Shown here one piece after another: positions 1 through 7,500 of a stretch of 7,602 bases of DNA. The DNA is taken from the NCBI GenBank assembly GCA_003556865.1, contig PWQF01000040.1, forward strand, positions 1 through 7,602, in the 5' to 3' direction. Position 1 is the first letter of the stretch, and the number at the start of each line of letters is the position of its first letter. The translations under genes and the position numbers were made by a program. The stretch is from Elusimicrobiota bacterium (GTDB lineage Bacteria; CG03; SLGR01; PWQF01). Below the pieces are notes generated by a model. It ran no database searches, was not told where the DNA came from, and saw nothing but the letters and a program-made list of their open reading frames with translations.

Positions 1-71
1 GATTTGAACCCGCACGGGGGTCGCCCATACGGTCCTTAACCGTACGCGTCTGCCAGTTCCGCCACCTCGGC
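1..71 (-). tRNA. tRNA-Leu, anticodon AAG, 3' end cut off by the window edge
   Basis: Read on the minus strand, the gene starts at base 71 with the acceptor arm GCCGAGG, followed by TG, a D-arm containing GGCAGA, an anticodon stem TACGG/CCGTA (44-40 and 32-28), a class II long variable arm (GGG-CGA-CCC), and the start of the T-arm, GCGGG then TTCAAATC. Long variable arm plus D-loop sequence identify it as tRNA-Leu. The seven-base anticodon loop is TTAAGGA, so the anticodon at 37-35 reads AAG, for codon CUU. About a dozen 3' bases (T-stem and acceptor 3' strands) lie outside the window. It lies 29 bases downstream of secG with no obvious terminator between, so it is probably cotranscribed with it. 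Bacteria normally read CUU/CUC with a GAG tRNA; an A34 leucine tRNA is uncommon. Confidence 0.93.
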
Positions 72-100
72 ACTAATTTTCAAATAATTTATTTTTTAAC

Positions 101-469
101 TTAATCCAGGGGAAGAGGCTCTTCCGCAGGAAACTGTTCGGGAGAAGGCATTTCACCCTCTTCTCCCGGAGTCTCGGGCGGCATATGCTGGGGAAGAGGG
201 ATAAGGGGCCCTTCTCTTCTTTCCATAATAGTAGGAGTCCGGACTGCCCGGACTGCCAGTAAAAGGGAAGTAATAAAAAATATTACCGCAAGAGTGGTCG
301 TTGCCTTTTTTAAATACTCCCCCCCGCTTGGCGTAGAGAGAACATCATCCATACCGCTGCCGCCTCCGAACATCCCGGAAAGCCCGCCTCCCTGCCCGTG
401 CTGCAGAAGTATTATAAGCACCAGCAGAAGAGCGGCAAAAACATGAATAATAACTAATATTGTCTGCAT
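101..469 (-). CDS. secG: SecG, preprotein translocase subunit
   Basis: SecG is the small accessory subunit of the SecYEG inner-membrane channel that exports unfolded proteins with the SecA motor. The 122-residue product has the family layout: a first membrane helix at about residues 3-22, a glycine-rich cytoplasmic loop at about 24-50 (HGQGGG, MFGGGSG, then a conserved-looking DDVLS), and a second helix at about 58-74. The remaining 45 residues form a proline- and glutamate-rich acidic tail, a feature that varies between SecG proteins. The ATG at 469 is the only workable start: the upstream frame is closed by TGA at 487-485, and the next Met would remove helix 1. No Shine-Dalgarno is visible; a strong promoter lies immediately upstream. 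The leucine tRNA follows, as in E. coli. Identity rests on topology and the loop motif and is secure. Confidence 0.95.
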   Translation of the reverse strand: MQTILVIIHVFAALLLVLIILLQHGQGGGLSGMFGGGSGMDDVLSTPSGGEYLKKATTTLAVIFFITSLLLAVRAVRTPTIMERREGPLIPLPQHMPPETPGEEGEMPSPEQFPAEEPLPLD

Positions 470-478
470 ACCAAGATG

Positions 479-507
479 TTTATATCAAATAACTTTTTTC
501 TTGTCAA
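479..507 (-). promoter_or_regulatory. Sigma-70-type promoter of secG-tRNA-Leu
   Basis: On the minus strand there is a perfect -35 box TTGACA (507-502), a 17-base spacer and a -10 box TATAAA (484-479). The predicted start of transcription, 6-8 bases further on, falls at about 473-471, only two to four bases before the secG ATG at 469. This implies an almost leaderless mRNA, in line with the lack of a Shine-Dalgarno sequence. Confidence 0.8.
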
Positions 508-526
508 TTAAGCTTGATTTTAATTG
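505..526. promoter_or_regulatory. Inverted repeat between the divergent promoters, possible operator
   Basis: CAATTAA (505-511) and TTAATTG (520-526) form a perfect 7-base inverted repeat with an 8-base spacer, 15 bases from arm centre to arm centre. The left arm overlaps the secG -35 box and the spacer covers the HD gene -35 box, where a dimeric regulator could affect both promoters. The DNA is AT-rich, so a chance match is possible. Confidence 0.3.
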
Positions 527-542
527 GTAAAACTTTTATAAG
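514..542 (+). promoter_or_regulatory. Sigma-70-type promoter of the HD-domain gene
   Basis: TTGATT (514-519), a 17-base spacer and TATAAG (537-542) match the -35/-10 consensus at four and five of six positions. The predicted transcription start (548-550) coincides with the ATG at 549, so the transcript would be leaderless. It is back to back with the secG promoter; the two -35 boxes are only six bases apart. Confidence 0.6.
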
Positions 543-548
543 AAACTT

Positions 549-1445
549 ATGAATAAAAAGAAAAAGAGGCAGGTTTCGGGAATTCTGGATACCCCTTCCC
601 CTAAGGAAGCTTTAAGAGAGGTAAAAAATAATTTTACCTTAAGTTATAAAGAAGAACTTTTCATACCGATAAAAGAGACTTTCAAGGATTTCCAGGCTCT
701 TTTCACAGGAGAATTTCCCGGTTACCGGGGGTGTGACACCCCCTACCATGACATTTACCATTCCTCAGAGGCCTTGCTGGCACTTTCCAGAATTATAGAC
801 GGCTATAATATTAAAAATGACCCGCTGCCCGTTAAAATGGTAACCCTTGCTCTTATTTCTGCCCTTATGCACGATGTCGGGCTCATACCCCGGGATTCCG
901 AATCACCTGAAAGCGGAGCTGTCTATATGGCCGATCATGTGAAGCGCAGCATAGATTTTACAAAACGGTATCTTAAAGAAAAAAATTATACTGAAAGAGA
1001 AACAGGCGCAGCGGCCGCGTTTATAAAGGTTACCGACCTGGATATTTCAATTAATAATATTAAATTTAATTCATCCGAGGAGGTAATTTTAGCCTGTATG
1101 GTGGGCACAGCAGATCTTATTGGGCAGATGGCCTCCCGGACTTATTTGGAGAAGCTTCAGCTGCTTTACCGTGAATTCCGTGATGCGGGTATACCTGAAT
1201 ATGAATCGGAATTTGACCTTTTAAAAAAAACAGCCTCTTTTTACCGGAATATTGTTCTGCCCAGGCTTGAAAATGATTTTAAGGATGTAAAAAAATATGC
1301 TGACATACACTTAATAAAAAGAAAAAAGGTCTCCAGCCAGACATACCGTCAGGCAATTAAAGGTCATCTTAAATACCTTAACGAAATTGTGGCCAGCTCC
1401 CCCGGGAATTATAAAAAAAAGCTGAGAAGGAGGGGCAGAAAATGA
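549..1445 (+). CDS. HD-domain metal phosphohydrolase, class I cyclic-nucleotide phosphodiesterase-like
   Basis: The 298-residue protein has no signal peptide or membrane helix and is probably cytosolic. It carries a metal-dependent HD phosphohydrolase core: YHDIYH at 66-71, MHDVG at 107-111 (His108-Asp109), and TADL at 187-190 (Asp189). Order and spacing match the catalytic domain of class I cyclic-nucleotide phosphodiesterases: HN..H (general acid and first metal His), HD, then the late Asp in a 'ADLS' motif followed by a helix ending in EF. Here Asp189 is followed by LYREFRDAG (206-214). By analogy His71, His108, Asp109 and Asp189 bind metal and His67 is the acid. I see no counterpart of the purine-binding Gln, so the substrate is open. 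Both termini are strongly basic. The ATG at 549 is forced, since an in-frame stop lies at 528-530 and the next Met is residue 97; there is no Shine-Dalgarno. Confidence 0.8.
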   Translation: MNKKKKRQVSGILDTPSPKEALREVKNNFTLSYKEELFIPIKETFKDFQALFTGEFPGYRGCDTPYHDIYHSSEALLALSRIIDGYNIKNDPLPVKMVTLALISALMHDVGLIPRDSESPESGAVYMADHVKRSIDFTKRYLKEKNYTERETGAAAAFIKVTDLDISINNIKFNSSEEVILACMVGTADLIGQMASRTYLEKLQLLYREFRDAGIPEYESEFDLLKKTASFYRNIVLPRLENDFKDVKKYADIHLIKRKKVSSQTYRQAIKGHLKYLNEIVASSPGNYKKKLRRRGRK

Positions 1446-1471
1446 TTTCCGCCTTATTTCCCCTTCCCAGC
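1413..1471 (-). terminator. Intrinsic terminator of the minus-strand operon, overlapping the HD gene end
   Basis: On the minus strand, GCTGGGAAGGGG (1471-1460) pairs over 12 bases (two G.U pairs) with CTCCTTCTCAGC (1432-1421) and is followed directly by eight T (1420-1413). Inside the loop, GGCGGAAA and TTTCTGCC form a further 8-bp helix with loop TCAT, so the full hairpin has about 20 bp with one asymmetric bulge. It lies about 40 bases after the stop of the lipoprotein gene. Most of it is inside the last codons of the convergent HD gene. On the plus strand the hairpin is followed only by TTTAAAATTT, so plus-strand termination would be weaker. Confidence 0.82.
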
Positions 1472-1473
1472 TT

Positions 1474-1489
1474 TAAAATTTAAATTTTA
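1474..1489. repeat. 16-base perfect AT palindrome in the convergent intergenic gap
   Basis: TAAAATTTAAATTTTA is a perfect palindrome just after the plus-strand side of the terminator hairpin. It may add to plus-strand termination or simply reflect AT-rich DNA. The rest of the gap 1446-1509 shows nothing else. Confidence 0.3.
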
Positions 1490-1509
1490 CCTATACTTTT
1501 TAGACTCTT

Positions 1510-2121
1510 TTACTCTACGTAAATATTGTCAATATATATGACACCCTCTTTCTGGGTAGCAACAGCATCTTCAAATACTATGACCAGTTCATCCATACCG
1601 GAAAAGTCCCTGAGCCCCCTGAAACTTTGCAGAGGCACACTTATTTCCTGCCACTGGTCTGTTATACCCGAGAGCATATAAGTTCCGGAGTCTCCGCGGC
1701 TGTTTTTCATTTCCAGTTTTAACTCTTCTGTAAACCCGGCCTGGGAGTCCCCTTTCATTAAAAAAACCAGATTTTCATATGAAGAAAAATCCGCATCCTC
1801 CAGCTTCATCCATATTCCGTTAAAGGCAGGATTGGGAGAATCAACGTCATACCTTATTTCAAGCGCATAAAGGGAATCCCCGTCAACCACCTCATCATTA
1901 AAAAGTATTTCTGACGACTGGGTCTCATCTTCGGGGTCTTTATCCCAGGCACCGAAATCCCCACCCAGTATATTGGGGGCCTCTCCCGCATTAAAATCAG
2001 CTATCATCAGAATTCCGGGAGCTGCAGGAGCATATGCCTTTTCGCCCACTTCAACCTCTTTTGCGCAACCTAAAAACATAATTGACGCCACGCTTATAAG
2101 CGCCCAAGAAACTTTTCTCAT
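1510..2121 (-). CDS. Lipoprotein with a CBM11/CIA30-like beta-sandwich domain
   Basis: The 203-residue precursor starts with MRK, a hydrophobic stretch and a lipobox FLGC with Cys19, so it should be lipidated after Sec export. Residue +2 is Ala, which by the E. coli rule does not retain it in the inner membrane. The mature part is one beta-rich domain: an opening strand IADFNAG with LGGDFGAW (about 40-59), a central block GIWMKLEDADFSSY (102-115) leading into LVFLMKGD, then ITDQWQEISVPL (153-164), a loop with DFSGMDEL, and a closing strand IYIDNIYV. This pattern resembles the galactose-binding-like folds of CBM11 and CIA30 domains, so glycan binding is plausible but not shown. ATG 2121 is preceded by a consensus AAGGAGG (2134-2128) at six bases. 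It follows the GH94 gene by 54 bases, which suggests one operon. Confidence 0.75.
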   Translation of the reverse strand: MRKVSWALISVASIMFLGCAKEVEVGEKAYAPAAPGILMIADFNAGEAPNILGGDFGAWDKDPEDETQSSEILFNDEVVDGDSLYALEIRYDVDSPNPAFNGIWMKLEDADFSSYENLVFLMKGDSQAGFTEELKLEMKNSRGDSGTYMLSGITDQWQEISVPLQSFRGLRDFSGMDELVIVFEDAVATQKEGVIYIDNIYVE

Positions 2122-2127
2122 AACTTT

Positions 2128-2134
2128 CCTCCTT
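2128..2134 (-). promoter_or_regulatory. Strong ribosome binding site of the lipoprotein gene
   Basis: AAGGAGG on the minus strand, six bases before ATG 2121, is a full match to the Shine-Dalgarno consensus. It shows that the genome does use Shine-Dalgarno initiation, unlike the two divergent genes at 469 and 549. Confidence 0.85.
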
Positions 2135-2145
2135 GTTTTTAATTT

Positions 2146-2165
2146 ATAACCGCTCCCGCGGTCAT
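2146..2165 (-). other. Intercistronic RNA hairpin with GNRA-type loop
   Basis: On the minus strand ATGACCGC-GGGA-GCGGTTAT folds into an 8-bp stem (one G.U pair) capped by GGGA, a GNRA tetraloop. On the plus strand the G.U becomes an A/C mismatch, so it fits a minus-strand RNA. It begins 11 bases after the GH94 stop and has no T-run, so it is not a normal terminator. It could protect the 3' end of the upstream message or set the relative level of the lipoprotein. Confidence 0.5.
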
Positions 2166-2175
2166 TTTCCGTTTT

Positions 2176-4569
2176 TCAGCCAAGGGGACTTTTACTTAAG
2201 TCCCTTTTAAGGCTCTCTACCTGCAGAGGTCCGCGGGCTTTATTCATATCAGGCGGGAGAACCGGCTTATTCTCTTTAAGCTTTGCCCCCAGAACACCCT
2301 CAATAGCCTGTCTGAAAAGCCAGCCCGCAGAACCGGTATAGCCGTTCCATATCATTCTTCCCGGGTCAAAATTGGTAAGTATATCCGCAGGCTGCTTATT
2401 AGGCTGGCCTCCATATGTTTCTATTTCATTTCCGATGGTATGATCTACAGGGGTGATTTTTCTCCAGAGACGGTAGGTGGTGCTTCTGTATTTATCCGCC
2501 TCTCCTTTATTACCCTCGTTTTCATGTTTTTCAGCAAGTATTCTTGCAGCCTTTATAAGCCACTGAACCCCGTGACAATACATACCGTTTTCTCTTACCC
2601 CTTCAGGATAGGCGCAGCTCCGACCCAGATAGGGCTTGCTTTTTTCGTTAAGCGCAGGCCAGCCTAAAAGAACCTGGTTTCCTTTTTCCAGTACCTTGAG
2701 GGCGGTATTAAACATAATTTCCGAACGTTCGGGATTTACCCCCGATATTACCGCCCAGGCAGCAGTAAGCGCATCAATTTCCCATATCCCGCTGCCTTCT
2801 ATTCCTATCTCCGTACCGTCATCGTGAAAAGCCCTAAGATAACGGTCTTTTCTCCAGGTCTTTTCTATGGACTCTTTAAGCTCTCTTAACCTGTTTTTAT
2901 AATACTCCTTCTTTTTTTTGCCGTCTTTTTTCTCTATTATATCAAGGAGTCCATCCAGTATGTAATAAAGAAAAATGCCCAGCCACACGCTTTCCCCCCT
3001 GCCCTGACTTCCTATTTCATCCAGGCCGTCATTCCAGTCTCCGGCGCCTATCAGAGGGAGCCCGTTTACCCCGGTACGTTTATTAAAGACAAGGTCTATA
3101 GACCTCAGGCAGTGTCGGTATATACTGTCGGAGCGGGTGGTCCGGTTGTAAACTTTTCCGATTCCGTGAGGATTCCTGGGAAGAGGTTCAAAAGGATCTT
3201 CGGAAAAAACATATGAGGTAACTTCATCAAGAATAGAATAATCGCCTGTTGATTTCACGTATTCCACCGCACCCCAGGCCAGCCATAAAGGATTATCTGA
3301 AGCATGGCTGCGGCAGGCAAATGCAGTTCTGCCGTCCGGAAGAGTAAAAAACCAGTGAAAAACATCCCCTTCAATAAACTGCTGGGATGCGTGCAGTATA
3401 ATCTGCTTGCGGGCAAGGGCGGGATCGGCCCAGATAAGATTTATAGTATCCTGAAGCTGATCCCTGAATCCGTAAGCGCCGCTGGACTGGTAAAATCCGC
3501 GGCGGGCCCAGATCCGGTCCACTATATCCTGATATTTAAGCCAGTTGAGAAGATTATCAAATTCAGGGCTGTTTGTCTTAACCTCAACGGTTTCCATCAT
3601 CCCCTTCCACCACTTCCGGGTATCTTTCAGGCTCTGCTGAACAGAATCCATCTTTTTATATTTGGCTACAGTATCAGAAGCCACCTTCATTTCCCCGGCC
3701 TGTCCCAGAATAAAAGCCTCTTCATACTGGGATCCGGGCTCTATTTCTATATTTTTAAGAATGGCCGCAACAGAGCGGTGGTCATAGAAGTTTTTACTGC
3801 AGGGGCTGCCGTGCTCCAGCATATAAGGCCTGTCAGCACCTCTCCCGGCCCCTAAAAACCTTCCTCTTTTTGTCTCAACAAGGTCCGGACTGCCTGTCAT
3901 TGAAACAAAAGCGGGACCCCTGCGGAAGCTGTTATCGGGGTTGGTAAAATAAAGGGCTCCGGTTTCACTATCTTTCTTTATTTTAAGTGCGGCGGGGAGA
4001 GAAGAGCCGGGACTTCCCTGCTCCGGCATAAAGCCCAGGACCATCTGGAAATATGAGGCTATCCTCATCCGTTTAGGAGAATCTGAATCATTTTTAATCT
4101 TCAGTATATATATCCCGGCAGGGTCATCAGGAGGCACAAAGACTGTCAGCTGGGTCTTTATATCTTTATAAGCCATACGGTAGACGGCAGTGCCCCGGAC
4201 ACTGAACTCGGTTTCATAATTTGCCTGATGAGAGTTAAGGGGATGAAGCGTAGGGGAGAACCAGTCCCCGCTGTCTATATCGTAAATATAAAAGGCCTCG
4301 CCCGGTATTTCCCGCGTAACTATATCTGAACAGTCCGGGGTAATGCGGTTCTGCTGTGAATTAAAACCGGCAGTTGTATGAAGCCCCCGGTTTGTAAGCA
4401 TAAGCGCATGGCCGGCCCTGTTGCACATCTGATGGTCAAAGGGCCTAGGGGTATAAGGAGTTTTTATCAGAACCGTATCTCCCCCGTCCACATACTGCAT
4501 ATAGTTTTCAGGAGCTCCTTCCGGAGCCTTTCCGTGACCTATAAAAGGTTTTTTTACTTCAGGTTTCAT
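2176..4569 (-). CDS. GH94 glycoside phosphorylase, NdvB C-terminal-like
   Basis: The 797 residues equal the normal length of a stand-alone GH94 enzyme, a family that splits beta-glucosidic links with phosphate to yield sugar 1-phosphate. There is no signal peptide, so it is cytosolic. Layout: N-terminal beta-sandwich (about 25-300, with GDWFSPTLHP and LTVFVPPDDP), a helical linker, an (alpha/alpha)6 catalytic barrel (about 335-715) and a short C-terminal part. Barrel signatures are RRGFYQSSGAYGFRDQLQD (356-374), EGDVFHW (400-406), GAGDWNDG (508-515, which holds the family's acid Asp), PEGVRENGMYCH (655-666) and GYTGSAGW (743-750, phosphate-site region). The stretch from GLPLIG to RGESVWLG is closer to the NdvB/ChvB phosphorylase domain than to classical cellobiose phosphorylase. 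The ATG overlaps the upstream stop by one base. The substrate is unproven; beta-1,2-glucan, cellobiose or other beta-glucosides remain possible. Confidence 0.9.
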   Translation of the reverse strand: MKPEVKKPFIGHGKAPEGAPENYMQYVDGGDTVLIKTPYTPRPFDHQMCNRAGHALMLTNRGLHTTAGFNSQQNRITPDCSDIVTREIPGEAFYIYDIDSGDWFSPTLHPLNSHQANYETEFSVRGTAVYRMAYKDIKTQLTVFVPPDDPAGIYILKIKNDSDSPKRMRIASYFQMVLGFMPEQGSPGSSLPAALKIKKDSETGALYFTNPDNSFRRGPAFVSMTGSPDLVETKRGRFLGAGRGADRPYMLEHGSPCSKNFYDHRSVAAILKNIEIEPGSQYEEAFILGQAGEMKVASDTVAKYKKMDSVQQSLKDTRKWWKGMMETVEVKTNSPEFDNLLNWLKYQDIVDRIWARRGFYQSSGAYGFRDQLQDTINLIWADPALARKQIILHASQQFIEGDVFHWFFTLPDGRTAFACRSHASDNPLWLAWGAVEYVKSTGDYSILDEVTSYVFSEDPFEPLPRNPHGIGKVYNRTTRSDSIYRHCLRSIDLVFNKRTGVNGLPLIGAGDWNDGLDEIGSQGRGESVWLGIFLYYILDGLLDIIEKKDGKKKKEYYKNRLRELKESIEKTWRKDRYLRAFHDDGTEIGIEGSGIWEIDALTAAWAVISGVNPERSEIMFNTALKVLEKGNQVLLGWPALNEKSKPYLGRSCAYPEGVRENGMYCHGVQWLIKAARILAEKHENEGNKGEADKYRSTTYRLWRKITPVDHTIGNEIETYGGQPNKQPADILTNFDPGRMIWNGYTGSAGWLFRQAIEGVLGAKLKENKPVLPPDMNKARGPLQVESLKRDLSKSPLG

Positions 4570-7500
4570 TATTTCTCACCTTCACTTAATTTTAAATATT
4601 TTTTTATTGTATTAATTGCCTGCCGCCTGCTTCCTGAACAACCTATAATCATCTTAAAGGTGAAAGAAGAACCGGGTTTCAGCGAAAGATCAATCAGAAA
4701 ACTGCTAACGGGATCAAATGTGGGACTGCGGGAAGTATCCACAGGATCCTTAAAATCCAGGTCTGACAGGGCACGGGGATCCCATATACTGCGGGCCCTG
4801 CCTATAAAATCCAGCCTGTAATCTAAAAATCCTTCCGGCTCTGCATCTGAAGCCATAAATCCGGTAAGCTTATTCTTCTTCTGCCAGGCCAGTGCCGCAT
4901 TTAAAGAACTTAGATATTCAATCTCGGGGAAGAGTTTGGAATACTGGGGGTGAAATCGGTCATCGTTCGGGCCGTTAAGTACCCACTCCGAATAGGGGAC
5001 AACCTTAAGGTTCCGGGGCCGGTCTGTACTGTTCTCAATTTTAATTTTCCAGAGTTCGGCATGCTCTTCCTTACCGGCCGCCTTTACGGAAATAGATGTC
5101 TTAATTCCGTTATTTATATTGCGAATTGAAACTTTTCTTCCGTTACCGGATATGGTTGAAGGAGGAAAACTATATTCCGGAAAATTTCCTGTTACCGGCC
5201 AGAATCTTGAAGAAGTTCCGGGCTCCCTGGAGGTGTCAACTATAAAAATAGTTCTGCCGCAGGGATCTATAATATCATAGGAACGCCTTGTGATATCATA
5301 TTCATACACATGGGTTTCTGCCTGGGCTGAAAGATAGGACTCTCCCCTAAGCGTGCTGTAGAGGCTTCCCGTCTGGCTGATGCAGAACCTGTAATCACCG
5401 CTCTTTATCTCATAATTTTTAATCTTCTTTTTTGCAGACCGCCCTTTAAGTAAACGTATAAAGCTGAAACCGCCTGTAAATACCCCGGCACCGCACAGGG
5501 CAAAAAGAGCCGCGCCGCCAGTTGAAAGGGAAGTGAAAAAGTTAAGGGTCAACTGATGAAACGGAGTAAAATGTATAGACTGGGACGTGGTCCAGAGATA
5601 TTCCCAGGCCTCCCCGCGAGGCATATAGAAAGGTATAAGAAGTGGAGCCCAGGTGGCAAAACGCCTTACAGCCTCAGGTATATACCTTTGAGAGGCAGCC
5701 GGGCCTATAAAGCGGGAAACCTTTAAATCCAGCCTGTCCAGTCCCAGAAAACTCCAGTTAACAAGGGTAGCCACCCTAAGACCCATATGGTCCACCCATA
5801 TGAGTATACGGAAAAAATCATAAACCAGTATGTAGAGAAAGATATTCAGGCTCCAGGCCGCAAATGATTCACCGCTTAAGTTAATTCGCTGAAAAATTGC
5901 GACAAATGTTCTTATAAGCCCGTCCTGGTTATACCAGGTGGGCTGGGGCATCATACGAAGGAAAGTGAAAATTATAGGAGCCATCCATAGTCCCCAGCGC
6001 ATTACCCTTACCAGGTGCTTGACCAATTCCCGGGCCCCCTCCTTTGAAAAAAAGTTTTTTATCAGGGACTTATCCTTCTTGAAATAAGCCTCCATAAACA
6101 CACGGTTAACTGCAAAGAGCCAGGCGGCAACAGACCAGTTAAGCACTCCCGCAAAAGCTTCTGTATAAAAAAGTTTTACTCCTCCCGTATAGATGCCCAG
6201 ATCTATCATTCCCCACTTGTTAAGCAGGGGGTAGGTTATATATCTTTGCCCTTCTGCCCCCGCCCCGGTATACTGGCGAAACTTGTCAATAACAACCGGT
6301 ATCTGGGCAGAATCAAGATAAAAAGCCATTGCGCTGCCCACAAACCCCCCCAGAATAGCGTCTACCAGATAAAGGCGCCAGGACTGTATTTTTCCCTGCC
6401 CCCGTAAAGCATATACGCCGTCTCTGATCAGGCTTACCCCGACAGAAGCGGCCAGTCCAACCATAAGACCAAAGGGTATACGTTCAGACATTCCCGCTGA
6501 AAAAATGCCGGATTTAATGCCCCAGGCCATTCCGAATCCAAATACCGCTCCCCGCGCATAAAGGAGCCCGTTGCGGTAGGAGTAGCGGAGCCTTATAAAA
6601 AAAGGTTTGCTGCCGTCAAAAGTCTCTATTACTGTCTTTATAAAGGGATATATTAAGGTTCCGGCAGCAGTCCCTATTATCAGGGGCAGAGCGCTCATTA
6701 TAAAACGGGAAGTCTCCGCGTCAATGATAATCCTGAGTAGATAAAGCAGGGCCATAAAAATTCCGCTGTATGCCATACCTTTTTTCATACCCCGGCTTAT
6801 ATTACCTCCGATATTTTCGGGAGAGGGGGCAGTCCCCTGAACAGCATCAAGTATCATGCCGGTAAGTAGATATGTTATGCCCCAAAGGGGAGCATGGGAG
6901 AGGGCGGCAAAAACAACAGCCATAATGGACTGTAGAAAGAGGGGCGCAGAGGCAGCAAAACTGCCGGATGCGGCATCTGCCAGGTAAGGAGCAAGTACCG
7001 AGGCAAGGGAGAGAAGAAACAGATGCATATGTGCCCTGGTCTCCCTTAAAAATTTTCCGTTCACCGCCAGGCGCACAATACCCACTCCAATTTCAGTAAA
7101 AATAAATACTACAACCAGGCGGCCAAGCACCTCCACAATTAACTGGTGACTGCTGAAAATTCCCGCCGTAAGGAATTTGCCTATCATCTGTAAAAGTCCG
7201 GGGCTGGTTAAAACAAGAAGCCACCCGAATAAATAGGGAGTCCCCACAATAAGTGCTGCGCTTATCGGCTTAATATGTTTAGATCTGGAAGCCATGGTTT
7301 TTGCATTTGCCGCAAAATAAAGAATAAAGGCCAGGGCGGCAGTGAGGTTGCTTTTCATAATCAGTTCAGACCAGGTGGCAGGAGACTGAAAAAGGGCCTG
7401 TGAGCTTGAAGAAGAAGCCAGAATACCGCCTATAAAAGCATTTAAAAAGACCTGCCCGGGCGTAAGGGATCTCCCGGTAAGAGTACTTTTTAAAATCTGC

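Noticed and set aside
73..100. AT-rich stretch between secG and the tRNA as a terminator
   Set aside because: Only a very weak AT pairing is possible, with no GC stem; joint transcription with tRNA processing fits better.
2143..2171. Possible promoter for the lipoprotein gene (TATAAA at 2148-2143)
   Set aside because: The hexamer at the right distance (CGGAAA) is a poor -35 box, and the -10 box overlaps the intercistronic hairpin. Operon transcription is simpler.
2440..4821. Several plus-strand open frames of 60-180 codons (2440-2667, 2636-2827, 3304-3855, 4378-4821)
   Set aside because: They lie opposite the well-supported GH94 and membrane-protein genes, have low-complexity or frame-shadow composition, no family motifs and no ribosome binding sites.
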